From: Limnoperna fortunei
Taxonomy: Eukaryota; Mollusca; Bivalvia; Mytilida; Modiolidae
NCBI GenBank assembly: GCA_944474755.1
Contig: OX104113.1
Location: 63,322,074-63,386,073 of the forward strand
DNA: 64,000 bases
Reading direction: 5' to 3'
Positions 10,087 to 22,768 of this stretch are shown here, piece by piece. Within the stretch, counting starts at the first letter, position 1, and each line of letters starts with the position of its first letter. A model generated the notes under the pieces. The model made no database searches. It saw only the letters and a list, made by a program, of their open reading frames with translations, and was not told where the DNA came from. Both the position numbers and the translations under genes were made by a program.

Positions 10087-10407
10087 TTAATCGTACATCT
10101 CGATGTCTGAAAGTTCATCAGCTACGATGTCAACTACTTCTCCAAACAGTTCCTGTCTGAGTTCAGCTATAGCCTCCGCTTTCTTATGGGCATAGTCGTA
10201 GTACATGTTTCGCATGCCGTCCACGACAGCTATACGTAGACGAAGTGAATATCTGAACGACTTGTGATTGTCCTGCTTAGTTTGTTATATCTCTGTTGAA
10301 GAGCATCTAAGGAATAGTTTTGCTGTACAAGCTCTTTTAAAGCGTTTCTCGCTGTCTACCACTGTAGACCTCTTGTTGCTGCATCTTTGTTGTACTTTGG
10401 CTTTCAT
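10087..10407 (-). pseudogene. Copy 9: frameshifted pseudogene, duplicate of copy 6
   Basis: Same 11-bp and 1-bp deletions as copy 6, so the lesion predates the 3,700-bp duplication. Stem-loop at 10041-10056. Confidence 0.85.
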
Positions 10408-11310
10408 TGTGTTGATTTCGATGTGTTAGCACTATTGGAGTTGAAACAAGTTCTGAACATCAACGATGACCTGGCTGATTATATACATCCACCTCTCATT
10501 TTGACACACCTGAAATTGAGAAAGGATTGTCATAGGAGAGTAATTGAATTTAAAACACGAGTCCATTGTCAAAACTGTCTCGTGTCGTCAGCTTGTGTTA
10601 ATTGTCAAACCCCTTTGTTAATTAATCAACGGGTATTTGTCAAACAATTAACAATTTGATTTAATTATTGTTTCAAGGAATACATATTTCACATAAAAAG
10701 ATCATTATTAAAATAGATAAAACACACGCAATAGATGTTTTTTAGATATACCGAAAATGCTTGATAAAAAAGAAGAAATGCATTTTTTATAAAGCGCAAA
10801 TTATTAGTGGAATGACCTCATTTTAATAGAAAATGACAATTGGGTGGATTTGAAACCAAAAACGCATGAGAAAACAATTTTGATCAAATGTTGACCAAAT
10901 ACTCTGATTTACGTAATTATACAATGACCGACCTAAATTTTAATTTTCCTGTACTTTATTCGCATGTAGTACTTTAAGGACGTCGAATTTTAAGGACCTT
11001 TTGACAACAAGAAAATTATGCAATATGTGCGAATTTATATAATTAAGATTAACGATACTGTTGATAATCTATAATTTAAAAATGAAACCAAAAAGCGAAA
11101 TTGTGGAATTCTAATTAAAATTTGTTGAAGATTTGATTTTTCTTACAAATACTATTCTTGTAAATTATTTTTTTCCGTGGAACACTAATTATATAAGAGG
11201 AGTAAAATGGCACTCGTTGGAGAATTTTTAACAACAATATAGATTCTTTTTGAAAAATGTGTGTGGCTCTGAAAAGAACCGTTTTAAGAAGCGTTCATCA
11301 TCATCAAACT

Positions 11311-11643
11311 TTAATCGTACATCTCGATGTCTGAAAGTTCATCAGCTACGATGTCAACTACTTCTCCAAACAGTTCCTGTCTGAGTTCAGCTATAGCCTC
11401 CGCTTTCTTATGGGCATAGTCGTAGTACATGTTTCGCATGCCGTCCACGACGGCTATACGTAGACGAAGTGAATATCTGAACGACATGTGATTGTCCTGC
11501 TTAGCTTTGTTATATCTCTGTTGAAGAGCATCTAAGGAATAGTTTAGCTGTACAATCTGTTCACAAGCTCTTTTGAAGCGTTTCTCGCTGTCTACCAGTG
11601 GAGACCTCTTGTTGCTGCATCTTTGTTGTACTTTGGCTTTCAT
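11311..11643 (-). CDS. Copy 10: 110-aa stem-loop-gene protein, T15P and K53M
   Basis: Duplicate of copy 7, carrying both replacements and both silent markers. Stem-loop at 11265-11280. Its upstream linker differs from that of copy 7 from base 11737 onward and matches that of copy 11. Confidence 0.8.
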   Translation of the reverse strand: MKAKVQQRCSNKRSPLVDSEKRFKRACEQIVQLNYSLDALQQRYNKAKQDNHMSFRYSLRLRIAVVDGMRNMYYDYAHKKAEAIAELRQELFGEVVDIVADELSDIEMYD

Positions 11644-12545
11644 TGTGTTGATTTCGATGTGTTAGCACTATTGGAGTTGAAACAAGTTCTGAACATCAAC
11701 GATGACCTGGCTGATTATATACATGCACCTCTCATTATGACACACCTGAAATTGAGAAAGGTTGTCATAGGAGAGTAATTGAGTTTAAAACACGAGTCCA
11801 TTGTCAAAACTGTCTCGTGTCGTCAGCTTGTGTTAATTGTCAAACCCCTTTGTTAATTAATCAACGGGTATTTGTCAAACAATTAACAATTTGATTTAAT
11901 TATTGTTTCAAGGAATACATATTTCACATAAAAAGATCATTATTAAAATAGATAAAACACACGCAATATATGTTTTTTAGATATACCGAAAATGCTACAT
12001 AAAAAAGAAGAAATGCGTTTTTATAAAGCGCAAATTATTAGTGGAATGACCTCATTTTAATAGAAAATGACAATTGGGTGGATTTGGAACCAAAAACGCA
12101 CGAGAAAACAATTTTGTTCAAATGTTGACCAAATACTCTGATTTACGTAATTATACAATGACCGACCTAAATTTTAATTTTCCTGTACTTTATTCGCATG
12201 TAGTACTTTAAGGACGTCGAATTTTAAGGACCTTTTGACAACAAGAAAATTATGCAATATGTGCGAATTTATATAATTAAGATTTACGATACTGTTGATA
12301 AACTATAATTTAAAAATGGAACCAAAAAGCGAAATTGTGGAATTCTAATTAAAATTTGTTGAAGATTTGATTTTTCTTACAAATACTATTCTTGTAAATT
12401 ATTTTTTTCCGTGGAACACTAAATTATATAAGAGGAGTAAAATGGCACTCGTTGGAGAATTTTTAACAACAATATAGATTCTTTTTGAAAAATGTGTGTG
12501 GCTCTGAAAAGAACCGTTTTTAGAAGCGTTCTTCATCATCAAACT

Positions 12546-12878
12546 TTAATCGTACATCTCGATGTCTGAAAGTTCATCAGCTACGATGTCAACTACTTCT
12601 CCAAACAGTTCCTGTCTGAGTTCAGCTAAAGCCTCCGCTTTCTTATGGGCATAGTCGTAGTACATGTTTCGCATGCCGTCCACGACAGCTATACGTAGAC
12701 GAAGTGAATATCTGAACGACTTGTGGTTGTCCTGCTTAGCTTTGTTATATCTCTGTTGAAGAGCATCTAAGGAATAGTTTAGCTGTACAATCTGTTCACA
12801 AGCTCTTTTAAAGCGTTTCTCGCTGTCTACCAGTGTAGACCTCTTGTTGCTGCATCTTTGTTGTACTTTGGCTTTCAT
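12546..12878 (-). CDS. Copy 11: 110-aa stem-loop-gene protein, I84L
   Basis: The conservative change I84L is shared with copy 12, 1,235 bp away. Stem-loop at 12500-12515. Confidence 0.82.
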   Translation of the reverse strand: MKAKVQQRCSNKRSTLVDSEKRFKRACEQIVQLNYSLDALQQRYNKAKQDNHKSFRYSLRLRIAVVDGMRNMYYDYAHKKAEALAELRQELFGEVVDIVADELSDIEMYD

Positions 12879-13780
12879 TGTGTTGATTTCGATGTGTTAG
12901 CACTATTGGAGTTGAAACAAGTTCTGAACATCAACGATGACCTGGCTGATTATATACATGCACCTCTCATTATGACACACCTGAAATTGAGAAAGGTTGT
13001 CATAGGAGAGTAATTGAGTTTAAAACACGAGTCCATTGTCAAAACTGTCTCGTGTCGTCAGCTTGTGTTAATTGTCAAACCCCTTTGTTAATTAATCAAC
13101 GGGTATTTGTCAAACAATTAACAATTTGATTTAATTATTGTTTCAAGGAATACATATTTCACATAAAAAGATCATTATTAAAATAGATAAAACACACGCA
13201 ATATATGTTTTTTAGATATACCGAAAATGCTACATAAAAAAGAAGAAATGCGTTTTTATAAAGCGCAAATTATTAGTGGAATGACCTCATTTTAATAGAA
13301 AATGACAATTGGGTGGATTTGGAACCAAAAACGCACGAGAAAACAATTTTGTTCAAATGTTGACCAAATACTCTGATTTACGTAATTATACAATGACCGA
13401 CCTAAATTTTAATTTTCCTGTACTTTATTCGCATGTAGTACTTTAAGGACGTCGAATTTTAAGGACCTTTTGACAACAAGAAAATTATGCAATATGTGCG
13501 AATTTATATAATTAAGATTTACGATACTGTTGATAAACTATAATTTAAAAATGGAACCAAAAAGCGAAATTGTGGAATTCTAATTAAAATTTGTTGAAGA
13601 TTTGATTTTTCTTACAAATACTATTCTTGTAAATTATTTTTTTCCGTGGAACACTAAATTATATAAGAGGAGTAAAATGGCACTCGTTGGAGAATTTTTA
13701 ACAACAATATAGATTCTTTTTGAAAAATGTGTGTGGCTCTGAAAAGAACCGTTTTTAGAAGCGTTCTTCATCATCAAACT

Positions 13781-14113
13781 TTAATCGTACATCTCGATGT
13801 CTGAAAGTTCATCAGCTACGATGTCAACTACTTCTCCAAACAGTTCCTGTCTGAGTTCAGCTAAAGCCTCCGCTTTCTTATGGGCATAGTCGTAGTACAT
13901 GTTTCGCATGCCGTCCACGACAGCTATACGTAGACGAAGTGAATATCTGAACGACTTGTGGTTGTCCTGCTTAGCTTTGTTATATCTCTGTTGAAGAGCA
14001 TCTAAGGAATAGTTTAGCTGTACAATCTGTTCACAAGCTCTTTTAAAGCGTTTCTCGCTGTCTACCAGTGTAGACCTCTTGTTGCTGCATCTTTGTTGTA
14101 CTTTGGCTTTCAT
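13781..14113 (-). CDS. Copy 12: 110-aa stem-loop-gene protein, I84L
   Basis: Same I84L as copy 11. Stem-loop at 13735-13750. The linker upstream of this copy no longer belongs to the 1,235-bp duplication. Confidence 0.82.
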   Translation of the reverse strand: MKAKVQQRCSNKRSTLVDSEKRFKRACEQIVQLNYSLDALQQRYNKAKQDNHKSFRYSLRLRIAVVDGMRNMYYDYAHKKAEALAELRQELFGEVVDIVADELSDIEMYD

Positions 14114-15019
14114 TGTGTTGATTTCGATGTGTTAGCACTATTGGAGTTGAAACAAGTTCTGAACATCAACGATGACCTGGCTGATTATATACATCCACCT
14201 CTCATTTTGACACACCTGAAATTGAGAAAGGATTGTCATAGGAGAGTAATTGAGTTTAAAACACGAGTCCATTGTCAAAACTGTCTCGTGTCGTCAGCTT
14301 GTGTTAATTGTCAAACCCCTTTGTTAATTAATCAACGGGTATTTGTCAAACAATTAACAATTTGATTTAATTATTGTTTCAAGGAATACATATTTCACAT
14401 AAAAAGATCATTATTAAAATAGATAAAACACACGCAATAGATGTTTTTTTTAGATATACCGAAAATGCTAGATAAAAAAGAAGAAATGCATTTTTTATAA
14501 AGCGCAAATTATTAGTGGAATGACCTCATTTTAATAGAAAATGACAATTGGGTGGATTTGAAACCAAAAACGCATGAGAAAACAATTTTGTTCAAATGTT
14601 GACCAAATACTCTGATTTACGTAATTATACAATGACCGACCTAAATTTTAATTTTCCTGTACTTTATTCGCATGTAGAACTTTAAGGACGTCGAATTTTA
14701 AGGACCTTTTGACAACAAGAAAATTATGCAATATGCGCGAATTTATATAATTAAGATTAACGATACTGTTGATAATCTATAATTTAAAAATGAAACCAAA
14801 AAGCGAAATTGTGGAATTCTAATTAAAATTTGTTGAAGATTTGATTTTTCTTACAAATACTATTCTTGTAAATTATTTTTTTCCGTGGAACACTAAATTA
14901 TATAAGAGGAGTAAAATGGCACTCGTTGGAGAATTTTTAACAACAATATAGATTCTTTTTGAAAAATGTGTGTGGCTCTGAAAAGAACCGTTTTTAGAAG
15001 CGTTCATCATCATCAAACT

Positions 15020-15352
15020 TTAATCGTACATCTCGATGTCTGAAAGTTCATCAGCTACGATGTCAACTACTTCTCCAAACAGTTCCTGTCTGAGTTCAGC
15101 TATAGCCTCCGCTTTCTTATGGGCATAGTCGTAGTACATGTTTCGCATGCCGTCCACGACAGCTATACGTAGACGAAGTGAGTATCTCAACGACTTGTGA
15201 TTGTCCTGCTTAGCTTTGTTATATCTCTGTTGAAGAGCATCTAAGGAATAGTTTAGCTGTACAATCTGTTCACAAGCTCTTTTAAAGCGTTTCTCGCTGT
15301 CTACCAGTGTAGACCTCTTGTTGCTGCATCTTTGTTGTACTTTGGCTTTCAT
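15020..15352 (-). CDS. Copy 13: 110-aa stem-loop-gene protein, F55L
   Basis: F55L, with a silent Y57 change shared with copy 14. F55L recurs in copies 29, 34 and 37. Stem-loop at 14974-14989. Confidence 0.82.
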   Translation of the reverse strand: MKAKVQQRCSNKRSTLVDSEKRFKRACEQIVQLNYSLDALQQRYNKAKQDNHKSLRYSLRLRIAVVDGMRNMYYDYAHKKAEAIAELRQELFGEVVDIVADELSDIEMYD

Positions 15353-16258
15353 TGTGTTGATTTCGATGTGTTAGCACTATTGGAGTTGAAACAAGTTCTG
15401 AACATCAACGATGACCTGGCTGATTATATACATCCACCTCTCATTTTGACACACCTGAAATTGAGAAAGGATTGTCATAGGAGAGTAATTGAGTTTAAAA
15501 CACGAGTCCATTGTCAAAACTGTCTCGTGTCGTCAGCTTGTGTTAATTGTCAAACCCCTTTGTTAATTAATCAACGGGTATTTGTCAAACAATTAACAAT
15601 TTGATTTAATTATTGTTTCAAGGAATACATATTTCACATAAAAAGATCATTATTAAAATAGATAAAACACACGCAATAGATGTTTTTTTTAGATATACCG
15701 AAAATGCTAGATAAAAAAGAAGAAATGCATTTTTTATAAAGCGCAAATTATTAGTGGAATGACCTCATTTTAATAGAAAATGACAATTGGGTGGATTTGA
15801 AACCAAAAACGCATGAGAAAACAATTTTGTTCAAATGTTGACCAAATACTCTGATTTACGTAATTATACAATGACCGACCTAAATTTTAATTTTCCTGTA
15901 CTTTATTCGCATGTAGAACTTTAAGGACGTCGAATTTTAAGGACCTTTTGACAACAAGAAAATTATGCAATATGTGCGAATTTATATAATTAAGATTAAC
16001 GATACTGTTGATAATCTATAATTTAAAAATGAAACCAAAAAGCGAAATTGTGGAATTCTAATTAAAATTTGTTGAAGATTTGATTTTTCTTACAAATACT
16101 ATTCTTGTAAATTATTTTTTTCCGTGGAACACTAAATTATATAAGAGGAGTAAAATGGCACTCGTTGGAGAATTTTTAACAACAATATAGATTCTTTTTG
16201 AAAAATGTGTGTGGCTCTGAAAAGAACCGTTTTTAGAAGCGTTCTTCATCATCAAACT

Positions 16259-16591
16259 TTAATCGTACATCTCGATGTCTGAAAGTTCATCAGCTACGAT
16301 GTCAACTACTTCTCCAAACAGTTCCTGTCTGAGTTCAGCTATAGCCTCCGCTTTCTTATGGGCATAGTCGTAGTACATGTTTCGCATGCCGTCCACGACA
16401 GCTATACGTAGACGAAGTGAGTATCTGAACGACTTGTGATTGTCCTGCTTAGCTTTGTTATATCTCTGTTGAAGAGCATCTAAGGAATAGTTTAGCTGTA
16501 CAATCTGTTCACAAGCTCTTTTAAAGCGTTTCTCGCTGTCTACCAGTGTAGACCTCTTGTTGCTGCATCTTTGTTGTACTTTGGCTTTCAT
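16259..16591 (-). CDS. Copy 14: 110-aa stem-loop-gene protein, consensus
   Basis: Consensus protein with the silent Y57 TAC marker of copy 13 but not its F55L. Stem-loop at 16213-16228. Confidence 0.83.
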   Translation of the reverse strand: MKAKVQQRCSNKRSTLVDSEKRFKRACEQIVQLNYSLDALQQRYNKAKQDNHKSFRYSLRLRIAVVDGMRNMYYDYAHKKAEAIAELRQELFGEVVDIVADELSDIEMYD

Positions 16592-17495
16592 TGTGTTGAT
16601 TTCGATGTGTTAGCACTATTGGAGTTGAAACAAGTTCTGAACATCAACGATGACCTGGCTGATTATATACATCCACCTCTCATTTTGACACACCTGAAAT
16701 TGAGAAAGGATTGTCATAGGAGAGTAATTGAGTTTAAAACACGAGTCCATTGTCAAAACTGTCTCGTGTCGTCAGCTTGTGTTAATTGTCAAACCCCTTT
16801 GTTAATTAATCAACGGGTATTTGTCAAACAATTAACAATTTGATTTAATTATTGTTTCAAGGAATACATATTTCACATAAAAAGATCATTATTAAAATAG
16901 ATAAAACACACGCAATAGATGTTTTTTAGATATACCGAAAATGCTAGATAAAAAAGAAGAAATGCATTTTTTATAAAGCGCAAATTATTAGTGGAATGAC
17001 CTCATTTTAATAGAAAATGACAATTGGGTGGATTTGAAACCAAAAACGCATGAGAAAACAATTTTGTTCAAATGTTGACCAAATACTCTGATTTACGTAA
17101 TTATACAATGACCGACCTAAATTTTAATTTTCCTGTACTTTATTCGCATGTAGAACTTTAAGGACGTCGAATTTTAAGGACCTTTTGACAACAAGAAAAT
17201 TATGCAATATGCGCGAATTTATATAATTAAGATTAACGATACTGTTGATAATCTATAATTTAAAAATGAAACCAAAAAGCGAAATTGTGGAATTCTAATT
17301 AAAATTTCTTGAAGATTTGATTTTTCTTACAAATACTATTCTTGTAAATTATTTTTTTCCGTGGAACACTAAATTATATAAGAGGAGTAAAATGGCACTC
17401 GTTGGAGATTTTTTAACAACAATATAGATTCTTTTTGAAAAATGTGTGTGGCTCTGAAAAGAACCGTTTTTAGAAGCGTTCATCATCATCAAACT

Positions 17496-17828
17496 TTAAT
17501 CGTACATCTCGATGTCTGAAAGTTCATCAGCTACGATGTCAACTACTTCTCCAAACAGTTCCTGTCTGAGTTCAGCTATAGCCTCCGCTTTCTTATGGGC
17601 ATAGTCGTAGTACATGTTTCGCATGCCGTCCACGACAGCTATACGTAGACGAAGTGAATATCTGAACGACTTGTGATTGTCCTGCTTAGCTTTGTTATAT
17701 CTCTGTTGAAGAGCATCTAAGGAATAGTTTAGCTGTACAATCTGTTCACAAGCTCTTTTAAAGCGTTTCTCGCTGTCTACCAGTGTAGACCTCTTGTTGC
17801 TGCATCTTTGTTGTACTTTGGCTTTCAT
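17496..17828 (-). CDS. Copy 15: 110-aa stem-loop-gene protein, consensus
   Basis: Consensus protein. Stem-loop at 17450-17465. Confidence 0.83.
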   Translation of the reverse strand: MKAKVQQRCSNKRSTLVDSEKRFKRACEQIVQLNYSLDALQQRYNKAKQDNHKSFRYSLRLRIAVVDGMRNMYYDYAHKKAEAIAELRQELFGEVVDIVADELSDIEMYD

Positions 17829-18731
17829 TGTGTTGATTTCGATGTGTTAGCACTATTGGAGTTGAAACAAGTTCTGAACATCAACGATGACCTGGCTGAT
17901 TATATACATCCACCTCTCATTTTGACACACCTGAAATTGAGAAAGGATTGTCATAGGAGAGTAATTGAGTTTAAAACACGAGTCCATTGTCAAAACTGTC
18001 TCGTGTCGTCAGCTTGTGTTAATTGTCAAACCCCTTTGTTAATTAATCAACGGGTATTTGTCAAACAATTAACAATTTGATTTAATTATTGTTTCAAGGA
18101 ATACATATTTCACATAAAAAGATCATTATTAAAATAGATAAACACACGCAATAGATGTTTTTTTAGATATACCGAAAATGCTATATAAAAAAGAAGAAAT
18201 GCATTTTTATAAAGCGCAAATTATTATTGGAATGACCTCATTTTAATAGAAAATGACAATTGGGTGGATTTGGAACCAAAAACGCACGAGAAATCAATTT
18301 TGTTCAAATGTTGACCAAATACTCTGATTTACGTAATTATACAATGACCGACCTAAATTTTAATTTTCCTGTACTTTATTCGCATGTAGTACTTTAAGGA
18401 CGTCGAATTTTAAGGACCTTTTGACAACAAGAAAATTATGCAATATGTGCGAATTTATATAATTAAGATTTACGATACTGTTGATAATCTATAATTTAAA
18501 AATGGAACCAAAAAGCGAAATTGTGGAATTCTAATTAAAATTTGTTGAAGATTTGATTTTTCCTACAAATACTATTCTTGTAAATTATTTTTTTCCGTGG
18601 AACACTAAATTATATAAGAGGAGTAAAATGGCACTCGTTGGAGAATTTTTAACAGCAATATAGATTCTTTTTGAAAAATGTGTGTGGCTCTGAAAAGAAC
18701 CGTTTTTAGAAGCGTTCTTCATCATCAAACT

Positions 18732-19064
18732 TTAATCGTACATCTCGATGTCTGAAAGTTCATCAGCTACGATGTCAACTACTTCTCCAAACAGTTCCTG
18801 TCTGAGTTCAGCTATAGCCTCCGCTTTCTTATGGGCATAGTCGTAGTACATGTTTCGCATGCCGTCCACGACAGCTATACGTAGACGAAGTGAATATCTG
18901 AACGACTTGTGGTTGTCCTGCTTAGCTTTGTTATATCTCTGTTGAAGAGCATCTAAGGAATAGTTTAGCTGTACAATCTGTTCACAAGCTCTTTTAAAGC
19001 GTTTCTCGCTGTCTACCAGTGTAGACCTCTTGTTGCTGCATCTTTGTTGTACTTTGGCTTTCAT
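18732..19064 (-). CDS. Copy 16: 110-aa stem-loop-gene protein, consensus
   Basis: Consensus protein; stem-loop at 18686-18701. A private 6-bp insertion near 19086 creates a palindromic ACATGT in the predicted 5' leader, lengthening the leader from about 47 to 53 bases. Confidence 0.83.
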   Translation of the reverse strand: MKAKVQQRCSNKRSTLVDSEKRFKRACEQIVQLNYSLDALQQRYNKAKQDNHKSFRYSLRLRIAVVDGMRNMYYDYAHKKAEAIAELRQELFGEVVDIVADELSDIEMYD

Positions 19065-19975
19065 TGTGTTGATTTCGATGTGTTACATGTAGCACTATTG
19101 GAGTTGAAACAAGTTCTGAACATCAACGATGACCTGGCTGATTATATACATCCACCTCTCATTTTGACACACCTGAAATTGAGAAAGGATTGTCATAGGA
19201 GAGTAATTGAGTTTAAAGCACGGGTCCATTGTCAAAACTGTCTCGTGTCGTCAGCTTGTGTTTATTGTCAAACACCTTTGTTAATTAATCAACGGGTATT
19301 TGTCAAACAATTAACAATTTGATTTAATTATTGTTTCAAGGAATACATATTTCACATAAAAAGATCATTATTAAAATAGATAAAACACACGCAATAGATG
19401 TTTTTTTAGATATACCGAAAATGCTAGATAAAAAAGAAGAAATGCATTTTTTATAAAGCGCAAATTATTAGTGGAATGACCTCATTTTAATAGAAAATGA
19501 CAATTGGGTGGATTTGAAACCAAAAACGCATGAGAAAACAATTTTGTTCAAATGTTGACCAAATACTCTGATTTACGTAATTATACAATGACCGACCTAA
19601 ATTTTAATTTTCCTGTACTTTATTCGCATGTAGAACTTTAAGGACGTCGAATTTTAAGGACCTTTTGACAACAAGAAAATTATGCAATATGCGCGAATTT
19701 ATATAATTAAGATTAACGATACTGTTGATAATCTATAATTTAAAAATGAAACCAAAAAGCGAAATTGTGGAATTCTAATTAAAATTTGTTGAAGATTTGA
19801 TTTTTCTTACAAATACTATTCTTGTAAATTATTTTTTTCCGTGGAACACTAAATTATATAAGAGGAGTAAAATGGCACTCGTTGGAGAATTTTTAACAAC
19901 AATATAGATTCTTTTTGAAAAATGTGTGTGGCTCTGAAAAGAACCGTTTTTAGAAGCGTTCTTCATCATCAAACT

Positions 19976-20308
19976 TTAATCGTACATCTCGATGTCTGAA
20001 AGTTCATCAGCTACGATGTCAACTACTTCTCCAAACAGTTCCTGTCTGAGTTCAGCTATAGCCTCCGCTTTCTTATGGGCATAGTCGTAGTACATGTTTC
20101 GCATGCCGTCCACGACAGCTATACGTAGACGAAGTGAATATCTGAACGACTTGTGATTGTCCTGCTTAGCTTTGTTATATCTCTGTTGAAGAGCATCTAA
20201 GGAATAGTTTAGCTGTACAATCTGTTCACAAGCTCTTTTAAAGCGTTTCTCGCTGTCTACCAGTGTAGACCTCTTGTTGCTGCATCTTTGTTGTACTTTG
20301 GCTTTCAT
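19976..20308 (-). CDS. Copy 17: 110-aa stem-loop-gene protein, consensus
   Basis: Consensus protein. Stem-loop at 19930-19945. The linker upstream of it (20600-21120) carries several private point changes. Confidence 0.83.
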   Translation of the reverse strand: MKAKVQQRCSNKRSTLVDSEKRFKRACEQIVQLNYSLDALQQRYNKAKQDNHKSFRYSLRLRIAVVDGMRNMYYDYAHKKAEAIAELRQELFGEVVDIVADELSDIEMYD

Positions 20309-21213
20309 TGTGTTGATTTCGATGTGTTAGCACTATTGGAGTTGAAACAAGTTCTGAACATCAACGATGACCTGGCTGATTATATACATCCACCTCTCAT
20401 TTTGACACACCTGAAATTGAGAAAGGATTGTCATAGGAGAGTAATTGAGTTTAAAACACGAGTCCATTGTCAAAACTGTCTCGTGTCGTCAGCTTGTGTT
20501 AATTGTCAAACCCCTTTGTTAATTAATCAACGGGTATTTGTCAAACAATTAACAATTTGATTTAATTATTGTTTCAAGGAATACATATTTCACATAAAAA
20601 GATCATTATTAAAATAGATAAAACACACGCAATAGATGTTTTTTTAGATATGCCGAAAATGCTAGATAAAAAAGAAGAAATGCATTTTTTATAAAGCGCA
20701 TATTATTAGTGGAATGACCTCATTTTAATAGAAAATGACAATTGGGTGGATTTGAAACCAAAAACGCATGAGAAAACAATTTTGTTCAAATGTTGACAAA
20801 ATACTCTGATTTACGTAATTATACTATGACCGACCTAAATTTTAATTTTCCTGTACTTTATTCGCATGTAGAACTTTAAGGACGTCGAATTTTAAGGACC
20901 TTTTGACAACAAGAAAATTATGCCATATGCGCGAATTTATATAATTAAGATTAATGATACTGTTGATAATCTATAATTTAAAAATGAAACCAAAAAGCGA
21001 AATTGTGGAATTCTAATTAAAATTTGTTGAAGATTTGATTTTTCTTACATATACTATTCTTGTAAATTATTTTTTTCCGTGGAACACTAAATTATATAAG
21101 AGGAGTAAAATGGCACTCGTTGGAGAATTTTTAACAACAATATAGATTCTTTTTGAAAAATGTGTGTGGCTCTGAAAAGAACCGTTTTTAGAAGCGTTCT
21201 TCATCATCAAACT

Positions 21214-21546
21214 TTAATCGTACATCTCGATGTCTGAAAGTTCATCAGCTACGATGTCAACTACTTCTCCAAACAGTTCCTGTCTGAGTTCAGCTATAGC
21301 CTCCGCTTTCTTATGGGCATAGTCGTAGTACATGTTTCGCATGCCGTCCACGACAGCTATACGTAGACGAAGTGAATATCTGAACGACTTGTGGTTGTCC
21401 TGCTTAGCTTTGTTATATCTCTGTTGAAGAGCATCTAAGGAATAGTTTAGCTGTACAATCTGTTCACAAGCTCTTTTAAAGCGTTTCTCGCTGTCTACCA
21501 GTGTAGACCTCTTGTTGCTGCATCTTTGTTGTACTTTGGCTTTCAT
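21214..21546 (-). CDS. Copy 18: 110-aa stem-loop-gene protein, consensus (matches copy 1)
   Basis: Consensus protein. Stem-loop at 21168-21183. It shares with copy 1 alone the base T just before the ATG (plus strand CATAG rather than CATTG) and the 16-bp linker deletion. Confidence 0.83.
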   Translation of the reverse strand: MKAKVQQRCSNKRSTLVDSEKRFKRACEQIVQLNYSLDALQQRYNKAKQDNHKSFRYSLRLRIAVVDGMRNMYYDYAHKKAEAIAELRQELFGEVVDIVADELSDIEMYD

Positions 21547-22435
21547 AGTGTTGATTTCGATGTGTTAGCACTATTAGAGTTGAAACAAGTTCTGAACATC
21601 AACGATGACCTGGCTGATTATATACATCCACCTCTCATTTTGACACACCTGAAATTGAGAAAGGATTGTCATAGGAGAGTAATTGAGTTTAAAACACGAG
21701 TCCATTGTCAAAACTGTCTCGTGTCGTCAGCTTGTGTTAATTGTCAAACCCCTTTGTTAATTAATCAACGGGTATTTGTCAAACAATTAACAATTTGATT
21801 TAATTATTGTTTCAAGGAATACATATTTCACATAAAAAGATCATTATTAAAATTGATAAAACACACGCAATAGATGTTTTTTTAGATATACCCAAAATGC
21901 TAGATAAAAATGAAGAAATGCATTTTTTATAAAGCGCAAATTATTAGTGGAATGACCTCATTTTAATAGAAAATGACAATTGGGTGGATTTGGAACCAAA
22001 AAAGCATGAGAAAACAATTTTGTTCAAATGTTGACCAAATACTCTGATTTACGTAATTATACAATGACCGACCTAAATTTTAATTTTCCTGTACTTTATT
22101 CGCATGTAGTACTTTAAGGACGTCGAATCAACAAGAAAATTATGCAATATGTGCGAATTTATATAATTAAGATTTACGATACTGTTGATAATCTATAATT
22201 TAAAAATGAAACCAAAAAGCGAAATTGTGGAATTCTAATTAAAATTTGTTGAAGATTTGATTTTTCTTACAAATACTATTCTTGTAAATTATTTTTTTCC
22301 GTGGAACACTAAATTATATAAGAGGAGTAAAATGGCACTCGTTGGAGAATTTTTAACAACAATATAGATTCTTTTTGAAAAATGTGTGTGGCTCTGAAAA
22401 GAACCGTTTTTAGAAGCGTTCTTCATCATCAAACT

Positions 22436-22768
22436 TTAATCGTACATCTCGATGTCTGAAAGTTCATCAGCTACGATGTCAACTACTTCTCCAAACAGTT
22501 CCTGTCTGAGTTCAGCTATAGCCTCCGCTTTCATATGGGCATAGTCGTAGTACATGTTTCGCATGCCGTCCACGACAGCTATACGTAGACGAAGTGAATA
22601 TCTGAACGACTTGTGGTTGTCCTGCTTAGCTTTGTTATATCTCTGTTGAAGAGCATCTAAGGAATAGTTTAGCTGTACAATCTGTTCACAAGCTCTTTTA
22701 AAGCGTTTCTCGCTGTCTACCAGTGTAGACCTCTTGTTGCTGCATCTTTGTTGTACTTTGGCTTTCAT
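22436..22768 (-). CDS. Copy 19: 110-aa stem-loop-gene protein, K79M
   Basis: K79M is private; the paired copy 2 has K79, so this change arose after the 21-kb duplication. Stem-loop at 22390-22405. Confidence 0.82.
   Translation of the reverse strand: MKAKVQQRCSNKRSTLVDSEKRFKRACEQIVQLNYSLDALQQRYNKAKQDNHKSFRYSLRLRIAVVDGMRNMYYDYAHMKAEAIAELRQELFGEVVDIVADELSDIEMYD

Larger units (their letters stand above)
7902..11601. repeat. 3,700-bp three-unit tandem duplication, second copy
   Basis: Directly adjoins the first copy, and homology continues to about 11736. It includes pseudogene copy 9, the duplicate of pseudogene copy 6. Confidence 0.9.
11644..14113. repeat. 1,235-bp single-unit tandem duplication
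   Basis: The halves 11644-12878 and 12879-14113 share I84L (markers at 12628 and 13863), CATTATG in the promoter region, and a 1-bp loss in GAAAGGTTGTC. The phase of the joint is arbitrary by a few hundred bases. Confidence 0.85.
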
